A stretch of 64,000 bases of DNA, taken from contig NC_052351.1 of NCBI RefSeq assembly GCF_009727055.1, forward strand, positions 58,865,508-58,929,507, given 5' to 3'. This stretch comes from Benincasa hispida. Its lineage: Eukaryota; Streptophyta; Magnoliopsida; Cucurbitales; Cucurbitaceae. Positions within the stretch are counted from its first letter, which is position 1. The number at the start of each line of letters is the position of its first letter. A program made the translations under genes and the position numbers. Positions 1-11,293 of the stretch are shown here, one piece after another. The notes below the pieces were generated by a model. That model worked only from the letters and a program-made list of their open reading frames with translations, had not been told where the DNA came from and made no database searches.

Positions 1-831
1 ATGACTAAGAGACCTTTTACTGGAAAAGGTCACAGGGCCAAAGAACCTTTAGAGCTAATACATTTAGACCTCTGTGGTCCAATGAATAAAAAGCTAATGA
101 TTATTCAAGATATGGGTATGTTTAATTAATGCAACATAAGTTTGAATCTTTTGAAAAGTTCAAAGAATTCAAGGCTGAAGTTGAAAATGCATTAAATAGA
201 ACAATTAAAACATTTTGATCTGATCGAGGTGGAGAGTTTATGGATTTAACTTTCCTGAACTATATGATAGAACATGGAATAGTATCCCAACTCTCAGCAC
301 CTGGTACACCTAAGCAAAATGGTGTATTAGAAAGGAGAAATTGAACCCTATTGGACAAAGTTCGGTCTATGATGAGTTACGCTTACTTACCTAACTCGTT
401 TTGGGGTTATACAGTAGAGACTGCAACGTACATCCTGAACTGCATTCCTTCTAAGAGTGTTGCCAGAACACCTTTGAAGTTATGGAATGGTCGTAAAGTT
501 AGTTTACGTCATTTCAGAATCTGGGGTTGCTCAACACATGTGCTTGAGGCTAATCCTAAGAAATTGGAACCACGTTCAAGGTTGTGCCTATTTGTAGGCT
601 ACTCCAAAGGAACGAGAGGTGGTTACTTTTTTTATCCTAAAGAAAACAAAGTATTTGTATTGACAAATGCTACTTTTCTTGAAGAAGACCACATAGGGGA
701 GCACAGGCCCAGAAGTAAGATTGTGTTGAATGAAATTTCCAAAGAAACTACTGAATCTTCAATAAGAGTTGTTAAAGAACCTAATACCTCAACAAGAGTT
801 GTCGAAGTAGGTTCATCTCTTAGGTCAAATC
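1..831 (+). pseudogene. Ty1/copia element A, part 1: integrase fragment of pol
   Basis: This is the decayed integrase part of a Ty1/copia polyprotein. The start lies outside the window. After a partial GAG-pre-integrase end (GKGHRAKEPLELIHLDLCGP) a short deletion and frameshifts follow. The DDE core is still readable: the second Asp in SDRGGEFM near 220-243 and the Glu in VLERRN near 326-343, followed by a stop. From 351 a 161-residue open stretch continues through SFWGYTVETATYILN and FVGYSKGTRGGYFF, which is typical of the copia integrase C-terminal half. Reading ends at 831, where a gypsy-like LTR has inserted; pol resumes at 3308. It closely resembles the integrase of element B at 41525-42330, so both belong to one family. 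Several stops make it non-functional. Confidence 0.9.
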
Positions 832-3307
832 TGTAACATCCCACACCTTTTTATTTATTTATTTATAATGTAAAACTTTTCCCTTTTCAATAATTGTCCT
901 TAGTTGAGCTGTTTTGGAATTCTGAATTTAAATATAAATGCGAGGATTTAAGTGTTGTCGTGGAATTTATTCAAAAATTATTCAATTTGAAAAGTTATGG
1001 CAGGAATTAATTATTTTTGGAAAAAGGAAAGGAATTAAATAGTATAAGTGGTTAAGGAAAAGATCTAATTAGAGTTATACTATTTTCCTTTTATTATTAT
1101 TTTTTTATTATCATTATTATTAGTAGTAGTATTAGTATTAGTATTTTTTTAAAAATAAAAAGGGCCCCCCCCCACTTCTCCTCACCCACGCGAGCCTCCG
1201 TTTTCTTCTTTCCTTGCCGCACACCCAGCCGCACACCACCCAGTTGTCGTGCACCTCCAACCGACCACCGTTCGTCAACCTTCGAAGCGCCGCACGTCCG
1301 CTTTCAACCGTCGCACCACTGGATCCAACCCCTCCCCCCCGCGTGCCACCAGTCGCCCAGCCGTTGACCTCCCTTCAACTGCATTGCTCGCCATTCGTGG
1401 GTTTCGGCCAACCAGATCCCATCAGTCAGACCACACCACTTGCCGTCGCGTCGTCCCTTTCAGTCGTTCATTCCGTCCTCGAGCAACCAGAAGCTCTCCA
1501 GCCGCTATTGTGAGCCTCCATCCAGCCGAGCCGCTCATCCAAATTCCCTCCAGCCACGCGTCCGCCACCCCAGCCTCACCACTGCCGGTCGCCGTCGTCC
1601 CTACCGCATCGGGTTCGCTTTGGTCTTTGTCGAAATCTTGGATTAAGGGTAAAATTATTTTGATTGAATTCCTTGAGGATTTTGAGCAGTCACTAGAGTT
1701 TAGCCTTAAATTGTTGGTTCACGTCATGTTTTGGATGTAGAGCAAAATTTTTAGGCTACTGAAGTTGTCGTCCAGCCGAGTAAAGGGGTAGTCGACGAAT
1801 CTTGGTGAAGAGTAAGGCTCTAAACTTATGTGGGTTGTTAAGCATGTTGTATGTTTATGAATTTCTCAATTTAAGTTTGACTGAACCATGGACTGCGGCC
1901 TAAAATAATTTTCCATGATGTTGGGTGTTAGGTTTGGATCTTGAGGTGTCCTGGTGTCTTTGTTTTGGGGGTTTTTAAGTTTGATCCTGTGGGCTTTCGG
2001 TTTCATTGGACAAGGAAGAGGTTGAGCTTGCTAGTTTCTAGAGTTTGCGAGTAAAGGTAAGTAATCTTATCACTGGAACTGCCCACGGGCCAGGCTCTAG
2101 TTGTATGCTAGCATGATAAGTGTATGTTATGGTAACTGTTAGCATGTTGATTGACAGTATGACTTGAATCAAAGTATGTTCTGGCATAAATTCTGATTTG
2201 TTTACATATATACCCAAGTGCTTGATCGTTAGTATGTGATAGTATGTGTTTTCATATGTCGATGTTTGATCTGCTGGCGTTGAGGCATACTTGTATGTTG
2301 TGGCTTTATGATATAAGTTATACATGGATGATGTATAATATGTTGTTAAGAATTAGGGGTATATGATGCAGCCATGGTATTAAGGATTTTTATGTATGCT
2401 TTAGAACCGTACAATGTTGAAGCTTAACATGTTAAGACTGTGTGAATATCCTCATTGATTAGTTAGATGCTTACCAGTTTGTGTTTCCTTCGGGATTCAC
2501 CAATTTGTGTTTCCTTCGGGATTCACCAGTTTTGTGTTTCCTTCGGGATTCACCAGTTTGTGTTTCCTTCGGGATTCACCAGTTTTGTGTTTCCTTCGGG
2601 ATTCACCAGTTTGTGTTTCCTTCGGGATTCACCAGTTTGTGTTTCCTTCGGGATTCATCAGTTTGTGTTTCCTTCGGGATCCACCAGTTTTATGTTTCCT
2701 NCAGTTTGTGTTTCCTTCGGGATCCACCAGTTTTATGTTTCCTTCGGGATTCACCAGTTTTGTGTCTCCTTTGGGATTCACCAGTTTTGTGGGCATACTT
2801 AACTACAATAGGATAGGACTCAATCTCTTATATGTTACATGTTTTTATGTGCCAAAGGCGGGTATCTAGAGGACATAGATGCCTAGCCTGACCCCAGTGG
2901 TGGGGTTACTTACTGAGTATTTCATACTCATTCTTTCTTTTGTTGATGTTTCAGGTAAGGGTAGAGATGCACTGGCGATGGCGCAGCGGAATTCACGATC
3001 AAGCCACTGGGACTAGTTTTTACGCTTCCGCATCATGAGATTTAGAGTTCTTTTCATGTTTCCCTTAATGTTTAGTTTTGATGTTTGAAACTTATTATTA
3101 AGAACTGTTTTTCATATGTACTTATTAACCTTTATGATTTATGGGTACCCTATTATTGTTTTTAACAATTGCATTTAATAAATGTCTTTTGAACTTCTTG
3201 TTTTTAATTAGCATTTATTTCAAATGACTGAGCGTTGTTTTAAATTCTTTGCATGCATTTATTTTAGTAACGGCCTTACCTAAGTCCTAGGGGGTCAGGT
3301 CATTACA
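832..3307 (+). mobile_element. Solo LTR, gypsy-like, inserted in copia A
   Basis: The 2476-bp unit begins TGTAACATCCC and ends GGTCATTACA (TG...CA), with imperfect terminal inverted match. It is flanked by an exact 5-bp target duplication AAATC (827-831 and 3308-3312), and removing it rejoins the copia pol reading. There is no internal coding domain, so this is one LTR left after recombination. The TGTAACATCCC terminus, large size, GC-rich block at 1160-1620 and internal 26-bp tandem repeat are what I associate with Ty3/gypsy chromovirus LTRs; that class is inference. The open frames at 1214-1740 lie in the GC-rich untranslated part and are not genes. Confidence 0.88.
2475..2795 (+). repeat. 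26-bp minisatellite inside the solo LTR
   Basis: About 12 copies of a 25-26 bp unit (GTGTTTCCTTCGGGATTCAC plus a CAGTTT linker) run head to tail. Later copies carry small changes such as GGGATCCACC or TATGTTTCC. A single N at 2701 marks an unresolved base, probably a collapsed copy. Open frames across it are repetitive translations, not proteins. Confidence 0.95.
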
Positions 3308-4016
3308 AAATCCACCTCAAATGTTGAGGGAACCTCGACATAGTGGGAGGGTTGTGAACACACCCATTTGCTATATGGGTTTAACTGAAATCCTGGCTAT
3401 AGTAGTTGATGGTGAAGTTGAGGATCCATTGTCTTACAAAAAGGCAATGGAGGATATTGATAGAGATGAATGGATCAAAGCGATGGATCTCAAAATGGAG
3501 TCTATGTAGTTCAATTCCATATGGGATCTTGTAGATCAACTTGATGGGGTTAAACCTATAGGTTGCAAATGGATCTACAAGAGCAAATGGGGTGCTGATG
3601 GGAAGGTGCAAAACTTCAAGGCTAGACTGGTGGCAAAGGGTTATACCTAGGTTGAGGGAGTTGATTGTGAGGAGACTTTCTCACCTATTGCCTTGCTTAA
3701 GTCTATCCGGATTCTCTATCTATTGCCTCATATTATGACTATGAGATTTGGAAAATAGATGCCAAGACTGCTTTTCTGAATGGAAATCTTGAGGAGACCA
3801 TTTACATGGTGCAGCCCGAGGGATTCATAACCCAAGGTCAAGAGCTAAAGGTTTGCAAACTTAATCGGTCCATTTATGGACTGAAACAAGCTTCTCGATC
3901 TTGGAACATAAGGTTGGATACTGCGATAAAATATTATGGCTTTGATCAAAACATTGATGAGCCTTGTGTATACAAGAAGATTATCAACAGTTCAGTAGTT
4001 TTTCTAGTGTTATATG
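3308..4016 (+). pseudogene. Ty1/copia element A, part 2: linker and N-terminal reverse transcriptase
   Basis: Continuation of copia A pol after the 832-3307 insertion. It starts with the integrase-RT linker (REPRHSGRVVNTPICYMGLT) and enters the RT with DPLSYKKAMEDIDRDEWIKA, KPIGCKWIYKSKWGADGKV and FKARLVAKGYT, then a stop in place of Gln. After a frameshift come DAKTAFLNGNLEETIYM and NRSIYGLKQASRSWN, which are standard copia RT blocks. Reading reaches VVFLVLYV, immediately before the catalytic YVDD, and is cut at 4016 by the next LTR. The YVDD resumes at 8205. Stops and frameshifts make it dead. Confidence 0.9.
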
Positions 4017-5406
4017 TGAAAGAACTTAACGAAGAGCATCCATGAGTGCATTCGAATCTTTCTGATTTCATTGTGACCGAAAAACAACATACACATTCTA
4101 ACAAACAGTTATGCAAATTACACTAATTAATGGCATGATATAAAATACAAGGGATTGAGTTCACATACTAGTTGAAGACTCTCTTCAATCTCGAACTCAA
4201 CGCAGTGGAAAAACCTCTACGTTCTCTATCACCCAGCAAAACAGTCGGCTATGGCAACACGATAGTCTACACGAACGGCAGCAACATGAACAAGCATGAG
4301 TAAGCAAGAGCGGGGACGACACCACCACTTGGAGCCCTGGTATTCTCGAAGTGAGAATCCAAAGTGTGGTCTTTGGTGAATTTGGTAGAGGTCGGAGGAA
4401 TGGGCTGATCGTGTAGACAATAAGCAAGTGGGAGAGAAAGCTATCGTATAGCAGGGATGCTTATCGTTTAGACAAAGCTACACAATCGTGTAGGTTTTAC
4501 TAAGCAATCGTCTAGTAATAGGTAAACAATCATTTAAAAAACGCAGCACGCTAGGTGATTGTTTAGGAAAGCTAAGTGATCATTTAAAGAAAGGCGTGTG
4601 ATCGTTTAGACGTGGGTGTGCGATCGTTTAAGCGATGAAGCTCTATCGTTTAGGCTCTCGGCTAAGTGATCAAGACGTTTTCACACCGGTTGCAATTTTT
4701 TCGAACTCTTTGCAAAATGAAACAAATTTTCATTTCATTCTTCGATTACAATAACCGAATACAAAATTTCCCACTAACGCATGATCGAGGAGAAGATTTC
4801 GGCCAATTATCATATAATTAACCAATTTAAATAATAAATGAATATAATCATATTATATGTTTACCTTATAGTTTGATATCATATATCTACTATAGTAATT
4901 TCTCTTCCACTTGATATAAATCATATTTATATCCAATTTCCTCCATAATAATGTATCTCATACATTTAGCCAATTATATCATATATAATTAACCAGTTCA
5001 ATTATATCACATATAATCGAACTCCCTCTTGTCAATTTCAACATTTCAATCTGACCCAAAAATTGATTCTCAACTTTATCCAAGCTACCTAGGGGACCTT
5101 ATGGACCTATGGCTCGAAGCTCCAACGGTACGTGAATAGCTGACTAAACTCTTTAGCCACGAGATCCACCATTCGTTAATTGCCAGGCATTCCACTAAAG
5201 ACCAACAGCTGAACTCTTCTTACCACAGATATATTTTTGTGTCCATCAGATATAACCAATCATGAGTACGATGACCCTTCACATATGCTCATAAGTACAC
5301 CTGAGCCAATTTACTATTTTGCCCCTGTAGTTACATCTCACTCCTTAAGTACCACTGATTCCTCTAATGAACAATATAACATAGTCCAACTATGTGTGAA
5401 CACCTC

Positions 5407-7459
5407 TGATGACATGCAGAAATGCATGTCATCTTAGGCCTTTTACTTAGAATTATGAAGGTTGTTAAGCAGAATATGCGGCAATTGTGCTAGAAATCCA
5501 TGAGAAAAGTGAGCTTGCATCGTTCAGCATGATGAATCTCGGCTAACCCATTATTATGCGATATTATGCGTTCAATGTTCTATTTTTGTAGCTAACGCAG
5601 GAAGTGGACGCAAACGTGAAAATCGGACTACCGCATAGACGACCGCATGCAGAGAAAACTCTCCATCGTAAAAAGGTGAACGTGTCGGTCAACACATGGA
5701 TGTTGCGGTAATCAGCCGTATGCATCCATCGCATGGGAGTTGCACTCGTCAAGCGATTTCGGTCATCATGTAGAGTTGCAGTATTAAGTGAATGTGGTCA
5801 ATGTATGATTGCGGCTACTCGATAACACATGATAAAGGGATCAACGCAAGGTTGGTGGAATGAACGCATCAACGCATCTACTTCAAGAAAATCAAAAGAT
5901 GATGTTGACATTTCACCTACCACGTTGTTGGCAGCAGAGGTTCAGAAAGGACTAAACACGTCGAATGTCAGAATTAGAGCAGTCCATTAATGTTGTCGGC
6001 AATCCAGGCTCTATATAAAGAAGCTGATGAGCAGAAATTCAAGTTATCCAAGGTTTTCGCCTGAAGTTCGCCTAGGGCGGATCCTTGTGATCCAGAAAAA
6101 TTGCGTGAGAAGACGCTTGAAAGTTCTTCACCTCCTTCATCCATTCCGAGTGACGATCGGAGCCTTCGACCAGAGCTAGATCTCGAGAGAGTCAGCTCCA
6201 CCGCCCATCCATGGCACCACTGGCAACCTTGACGCACATCCGCTGGAAGCAAGTCTTTGCTTCCAGCCGGTCATTTCATTTTCCTTTCTTTTCTTATATT
6301 GTATTGTATACATTTTGTGATTAAGGAATTAATACACTTTGTGTTCAATACATTTCTATGTTTCCTTCGATTCCACCTCCATCTTCTTTACTTAGCATCT
6401 TTAACTTCATTGCATCACTTAGTGAGATTGCTTGAGAGGTGTGCGTTGCGTGAGTGTGTGAGTAACCTTATTTTCTTAGTGTGAAGTTGTAGCAACGCTT
6501 GTCTATAGGCCAACGCAATGCTTGTCTATGAGTAAAGTCAGGAATAACCAACTACCCAAGAGGGTAAGTGGTTGGTCGCATTAAGCAATGCAAGCATTGT
6601 TCACTAGAGATAGGAATAATCTTAGGTCAGCAAAGTTCATGTGGTTACCTTGTCCTATGAGCGTTTCATTCATCATTTAGGCATACTTGGGAGAGTAGTC
6701 TAAAACCTAAATCTAAGACTCGAGAGAGCGGATTGTAACACATAGGCAAGAATGGGGAACTTAGGGATAAGCTCCGTTTGCTATCACACAGTATATGCAC
6801 CCTACGGATAGGATATTGCATGCGTCCAGGAAGTAGGATAAGGTGTTATGCGGCTATCACGCTCATGCGGCTATCACGCTCATGCGACGAGAGCTCGTGA
6901 GCGGGTTATGGAGGTTTAGGTAGGCATAGGCTTCCTGGCAATATCGCAGATACACCGCATACATCCTAGAGTTAGGCTCAAGTGTGTAGCATTATTGCAT
7001 GGCTTGCGTTGACTGTGGTCGCCCTTGCGGTCACTCTTAAGTACTGCAATGAAAACATCTCTACATTTTATCTATTTCTCCATTCATTTGTTTCATGTCA
7101 AGAGTTTTCGTGCCTCTACCTCTCATGCATATTCTCATTGCGTTGTCTGTTAGCTAGGAGTAAGAGTAGTGTTAATGTAGAAACCCCTCCATCATTCTTT
7201 TATTTAAACTACCGCATGCACATTACCGCATTCATTTTGCTACAAGTCCTTGAGTTCGACCTCGGATCACTCGAGAACTTGCGTTCGCGTTATACTTGGC
7301 GTGAGCGCAAGAAAACTTGTGACAAGATGCATGATCATCGCATACATTTGTTAACGCATTGTCATTCCAACGTATGACCATACTTAAGAACGTGCATCGT
7401 ATATTGAGTCCAAGGGATTTTAGTTGTCGAGTAAATTGACATTTAATTTACCGTCATCA
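5407..7459 (+). mobile_element. Solo LTR, TGATGAC family, nested inside the minus-strand solo LTR
   Basis: A 2053-bp unit begins TGATGACATGCAG and ends ACCGTCATCA, giving a 7-bp perfect terminal inverted match (TGATGAC/GTCATCA). It has an exact 5-bp target duplication ACCTC (5402-5406 and 7460-7464). Removing it restores the outer LTR block shared with the copy near 47270. A TATA-like TATATAAA at 6012-6019 supports plus orientation. It is related to 9571-13919 by similar start, end and GAGTTCGA-type blocks near the 3' end. It has no coding potential; ORFs such as 6982-7377 lack recognisable domains. Confidence 0.87.
6012..6019 (+). promoter_or_regulatory. TATA-like box of the TGATGAC LTR
   Basis: TATATAAA lies about 600 bp into the LTR, where an LTR promoter is expected, and has a counterpart (TATAAATA) in the related LTR at 10123-10130. 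Function is inferred from position only. Confidence 0.45.
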
Positions 7460-8204
7460 ACCTCTCGGGCCAAGAGAAGGTGTGTAGCACCACAATGTTC
7501 AAGCTCTAGAATCAGCCCTTAAGGAAGCTATCTATCTACTTACCCCTACTTCGGGGAAGGAATGAATTCCATCTTGTGTAGCTGAGTTCCCAACTCCCAA
7601 ATCAGATGAATCCCCAAAATGGTAGGTGTGAGTTGGCGACTTGGCCACTCACACCCATAAAAATCAAAGGACTGCCCTCAATGGCAGAAGTTCCCAACTC
7701 ACTCAGGATTGAGGTCATGTTACCTATGGTCATCCTAGTAAAGTGAAGTCTCTGTCATGAATGGTGTTATATAACGAGACGTTAACACTTCATGGTCAGG
7801 TCTTATACAAACTCTTTGTATAGGACGCTCTCGCTCGCATGTCTCCTACACAAATGATCAGGATCAGACCATCTGTGACAAGTCACAACACTTGTGACCA
7901 TTCACAAAGCGGGTCGCATCCATAGCATTACCAAGATAAGGTTTCCCTCTATATCCATATACTACAGACCATTTTAGTTATCACTTAAGACATGATCCAC
8001 TTGTATGTCACCACATACATGCTTAAGATTACATATAGATAACCTGGGATTTTATGTTATTGGTTTGTGGTAAAGCAAATAAAACAAAATAACTGAGCAA
8101 AATCAAGATGTGAAGTAAATATCACTATATTTATACAACATAAGCGTTCATAAAAACTGTTTACAAAATACAGGACATGAGACTTTAGGCCATCAACCCC
8201 AACA

Positions 8205-9043
8205 ATATGTAGATGATATCCTACTCATTAGGAATGATGTAGGTTTACTGACTGCATTTAAAAATTGGCTAGCAACTCAATTCCAAATGAAAGATTTGGG
8301 AGAGGCTCAGCTTGTTCTGGGTATTCAGATCTTTAGAGATCGAAAGAATAAAATGCTAGCTCTGTCTCAAACATGTATATTGACAAGATGCTTGTCAAAT
8401 ATTCGATGCAGAACTCCAAGAGGGGCTTATTGCCTTTCAGCACGGAGTTACATTGTCTAAGGAACAATGTCCTAAGACACCTCAAGAGATTGAAGAGATG
8501 AGACGGATCCCCTATGCATCTGTTGTGAGCAGCTTGATGTATTCGAGGTTATGTACTAGACCTGACATTTGCTATGCAATGGGGATAGTTAGTAGATATC
8601 AATCTAATCCAAGATTAGATAACTGGACTACCGTGAAAAACATCCTCAAGTATCTACGGATAACGAGGGACTACATGCTCGTGTATGGTTCTAAGGATTT
8701 GATCCTTACGGGATACACAGACTCTGATTTTCAGATTGATAAAGATTCTAGGAATCCACATCAGGATCAATGTTCACTCTTAACGGAGGGGCAATAGTAT
8801 GGCGAAGCACCAAGCAAGGGTGCATCACTGACTCCATCATGAAGGCTGAGTATGCAGCGGCTTGTGAAGCTGCTAAGGAAGCCGTTTGGCTCAGGAAATT
8901 TTTAACTGATCTAGAAGTTGTTCCAGACATGTCAAAGCCCATCACACTTTATTGTGATAATAATGGTGTTGTGGCTAATTCTCGAGAACCTAGGAGTCAC
9001 AAGCGCGAAAAACATATAGAGTAGAAGTATCATCTCATCTGTA
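8205..9043 (+). pseudogene. Ty1/copia element A, part 3: RT C-terminus and RNase H
   Basis: Pol of copia A resumes with YVDDILLI (the RT catalytic motif, completed by the YV of part 2), then FQMKDLGEAQLVLGIQI. After a frameshift come IPYASVVSSLMYSRLCTRPD and the C-terminal blocks ICYAMGIVSRYQSNP and LKYLRITRDYMLVYG. RNase H follows in another frame from about 8770: DSIMKAEYAAACEAAKEAVW and ITLYCDNNGVVANS, ending near HIE-stop-KYHLI. The copia homology ends abruptly near 9043, so the 3' end, PPT and LTR of element A are missing. This is clearly a pseudogene. Confidence 0.9.
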
Positions 9044-9570
9044 AAGCATGGCCGACCATGTCGCCCAGATGATCAATGCCTTGTAGATATTGGAGAACGA
9101 AATAGCGCACCCATCGTCTGTACCTCGGAGGTAGAATTTCTTGTGAAGTACTACTTCTCTAATGATGATAAGGATGTCATGCCATGCTTGCCAGTTTGTG
9201 AGGCTAAGGAGGATCCTAAGCCTAATCTCGTTGACATCTAGGTGATAAAGTTAGAGGTCGAAAGACCTCGCCCTGTTCTAACACCTAGTATTTCATATAT
9301 TTTTTAATTTTCCTCTTCTAGTCCTCACGAGTCTGTTGAGTCTTTTATTTCTTTCGACTTTTTTACTCTTTTGGGTCATTTGAGTCTTTCAATTTTTTTT
9401 TTTTCACTTTTTTGCCTTATTCCAAAAATCACAAATTTGATCTGTCTGGTTCTCTTTAAAAGATGAAGAACCTTACAGTCTTACCGGGCTATATGACTCA
9501 TCTAAGAAGGGACCAAAGAAATATGAGAATTTCTTTATTCCTTGACAAGGGATATGTCACGTCGAGCAAC
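9044..9570 (+). mobile_element. Tat/Athila-like element fragment, 5' part of the surviving segment
   Basis: From about 9044 the copia homology is replaced by sequence resembling the region downstream of the coding part of the element at 53598-58947. Both carry a CTAGGTGATA(A/G)AGTTA block (near 9239 and 56004) and then a TCCTCA(C/T)GAGTCTG block. At 9561 it reaches GTCGAGCAAC, which I recognise as part of a conserved GTCGAGC-CGACATTAAA signature upstream of the 3' end of Tat/Athila-type gypsy elements. That signature is cut by the LTR at 9571-13919 and resumes at 13920. No intact reading frame is visible. Confidence 0.6.
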
Positions 9571-10122
9571 TGATAACTTGTAGAAATACAAATTATTTAT
9601 ACTGTTTTATTTAGATATTGCGGTAAAAAGAAATGAAAGTTGCGTCGATAGTATACAAATTGGCTAAGAAATACAAAAATTATGAAATGTCGTAAATACA
9701 CCCACTAACACCATTGCGATGGTAGAATAGAATGTTTCAGTTTCTATTTGCAAGAAATAAGTCACCGCATGCGTTCATGGCTTGAAGACAAAACAAACAA
9801 CACATCTACATTGCATTGCGCCCATCAATCAAGAATGAAAAGATGATCAACGCAATGACGGTGCATGCGACAATCGATTTTGAGCTTAGCGATCAACGCA
9901 ATTTCAACTGCATGTGGTAATAAAAAACAACACCGCATGTGGCAATTGATCGAAGATGTGAAGAGCAATGTATTTGCGGAGGATTCTGACAAGTGTACAA
10001 CTTTTAGTTGTGCATTTCTGACGGATTGATTGTGTAATAGAAGGAATTTCCCATTTCGCCATTTCAGGAATTGCCATAACTATACAGTAGTGACCACAAA
10101 TTCAAAGAGCCAAGGTCTCGCC

Positions 10123-10130
10123 TATAAATA
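10123..10130 (+). promoter_or_regulatory. TATA-like box of the TGATAAC LTR
   Basis: TATAAATA follows a GTCTCGCC context at the position equivalent to the box in the related LTR at 6012-6019. Assignment rests on position and sequence only. Confidence 0.45.
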
Positions 10131-10470
10131 ACTTCTTCAAATTCACTGAAAGATAGACATGTATACATAGAGACGTGCATATACTGATTCTGAGAGAGAG
10201 GCTGGTCTGAAGCAACTGTCCAGAGTAGATCCAGGAGAACGATGAGACAAGGCCGAGAGGTGAGTCTCCGAGCAGAGAATTCTTCCGATTCTCGTAGTTG
10301 AAGCTCTGTGCAAAGGTCAATTCTACCGGAAAGAAAGCCTGAGAGAGAAGCTATGAAACCTAGATTTCCATTTTTCCTACTTAAACAGGTGATTAAGGGA
10401 TTAACTAGGAGAAAGTTAAATCCTATGTTGAAGAAAAAGGAAATTTCTAAGTGTTGAATAGATTTTCCTT

Positions 10471-10735
10471 GAGTAGCTTTGAGTTAAGCTTAAATCTCTG
10501 AAAATTGACTAAGTGTTGGACTAGGCATTGCTATGTGAGTAACTTTGAGTTAAGCTTAAATCCCTGAAAATTGACTAAGTGTTGGACTAGACATTACTAT
10601 GTGACTAGCTTTGAGTTAAGCTTAAATCCCTGAAAATTGACTAAGTGTTGGACTAGACATTGCTATGTGAGTAGCTTTGAGTTAAGCTTAAATCCCTGAA
10701 AAATTGACTAAGTGTTGGACTAGGCATTGCTATGC
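10471..10735 (+). repeat. 66-bp tandem repeat, four copies
   Basis: Four head-to-tail copies start at 10471, 10537, 10603 and 10669. Each contains TTTGAGTTAAGCTTAAATC and TGACTAAGTGTTGGACTAG, with only a few substitutions between copies and one extra A in the last. They lie near the 5' end of the nested LTR. Confidence 0.95.
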
Positions 10736-10858
10736 ATTGGCCACAAGATCTTGGAAAGAGTACTTGGGCAAAGGGAAATTTTGGAAATTTGGCTAAGTAT
10801 AGAATGTTATGTGGGATGCGTTGGAAGGAGGGAAAATTTGGAAATTTGGCTAAGTATA

Positions 10859-10970
10859 GAAAGTTGTGTTGATGCGTTGGAAGGGACCAATGCGTTGGAA
10901 GAAGTTGTGTTGATGCATTGGAAGGGACCAATGTATTGGAAGAAGTTGTATTGATGCATTGGAAGGATTG
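10859..10970 (+). repeat. About 41-bp tandem repeat, nearly three copies
   Basis: Units of the form GAAGTTGTGTTGATGCATTG plus GAAGGGACCAATG repeat with a period near 41 bp, the last copy partial. Open frames across the block on both strands are repeat translations. Confidence 0.85.
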
Positions 10971-11285
10971 TTGGTGATGGCATGCGGCTGAAGGAAGGAA
11001 AATGGAAGTGATGCATTGAACATCCAAGAGTTTGTGGACGCATATGAAGAATGAACTCATGGAAGATGTCATCGGACATGTGGCTTGTTAGGAAGAATTC
11101 TTAAGCCTTAAGTAAAAGAGGTGGCAGTATAAGAAGACATACAAAGGTAAGGGCCATGCGTTGGTGAAAGGAGAAGAAGACACATTGGGTTGTGTTGATG
11201 CAAGATTGCGTTGATGGTGTAAGGAAGAGACACTTGGTCATGCGGCCAAGTAGGAAGTGTCGACCATAGAGCAATCTTAGATGCC

Positions 11286-11293
11286 TATAAATA
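11286..11293 (+). promoter_or_regulatory. TATA-like box in the gypsy-like LTR
   Basis: TATAAATA in the context GCCTATAAATAGGACC lies about 930 bp into the LTR at 10352-12789. It is the likely U3 promoter by position; this is not tested. Confidence 0.45.

Larger units (their letters stand above)
4017..8204 (-). mobile_element. Solo LTR, copia-type TGTTGGGG family, inserted in the RT of copia A
   Basis: On the minus strand the unit starts TGTTGGGGTTGATGGCCTAA (at 8204) and ends with TTAAGTTCTTTCA (at 4017). It is flanked by an exact target duplication ATATG (4012-4016 and 8205-8209) and interrupts the YVDD codons of copia A. Without the nested LTR at 5407-7459 it is about 2.13 kb, matching the 2.11-kb copy at 46539-48647 in the other orientation; both share blocks such as the CCATTTTGGGGATTCGTCTG-type stretch. 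No internal region is present, so this is a solo LTR. Confidence 0.88.

Noticed and set aside
1214..1740. Overlapping 99- and 163-aa Pro/Ser-rich open frames
   Set aside because: They lie wholly inside the gypsy-like solo LTR in its GC-rich untranslated part; several frames are open at once and no domain is visible.
2467..2869. Three 111-120 aa repetitive frames (CVSFGIHQF-type)
   Set aside because: Translations of the 26-bp minisatellite in all three frames; includes an N.
10653..11079. 90-139 aa minus-strand frames
   Set aside because: Run across tandem repeats in the nested LTR; repeated HQHNF-type peptides only.
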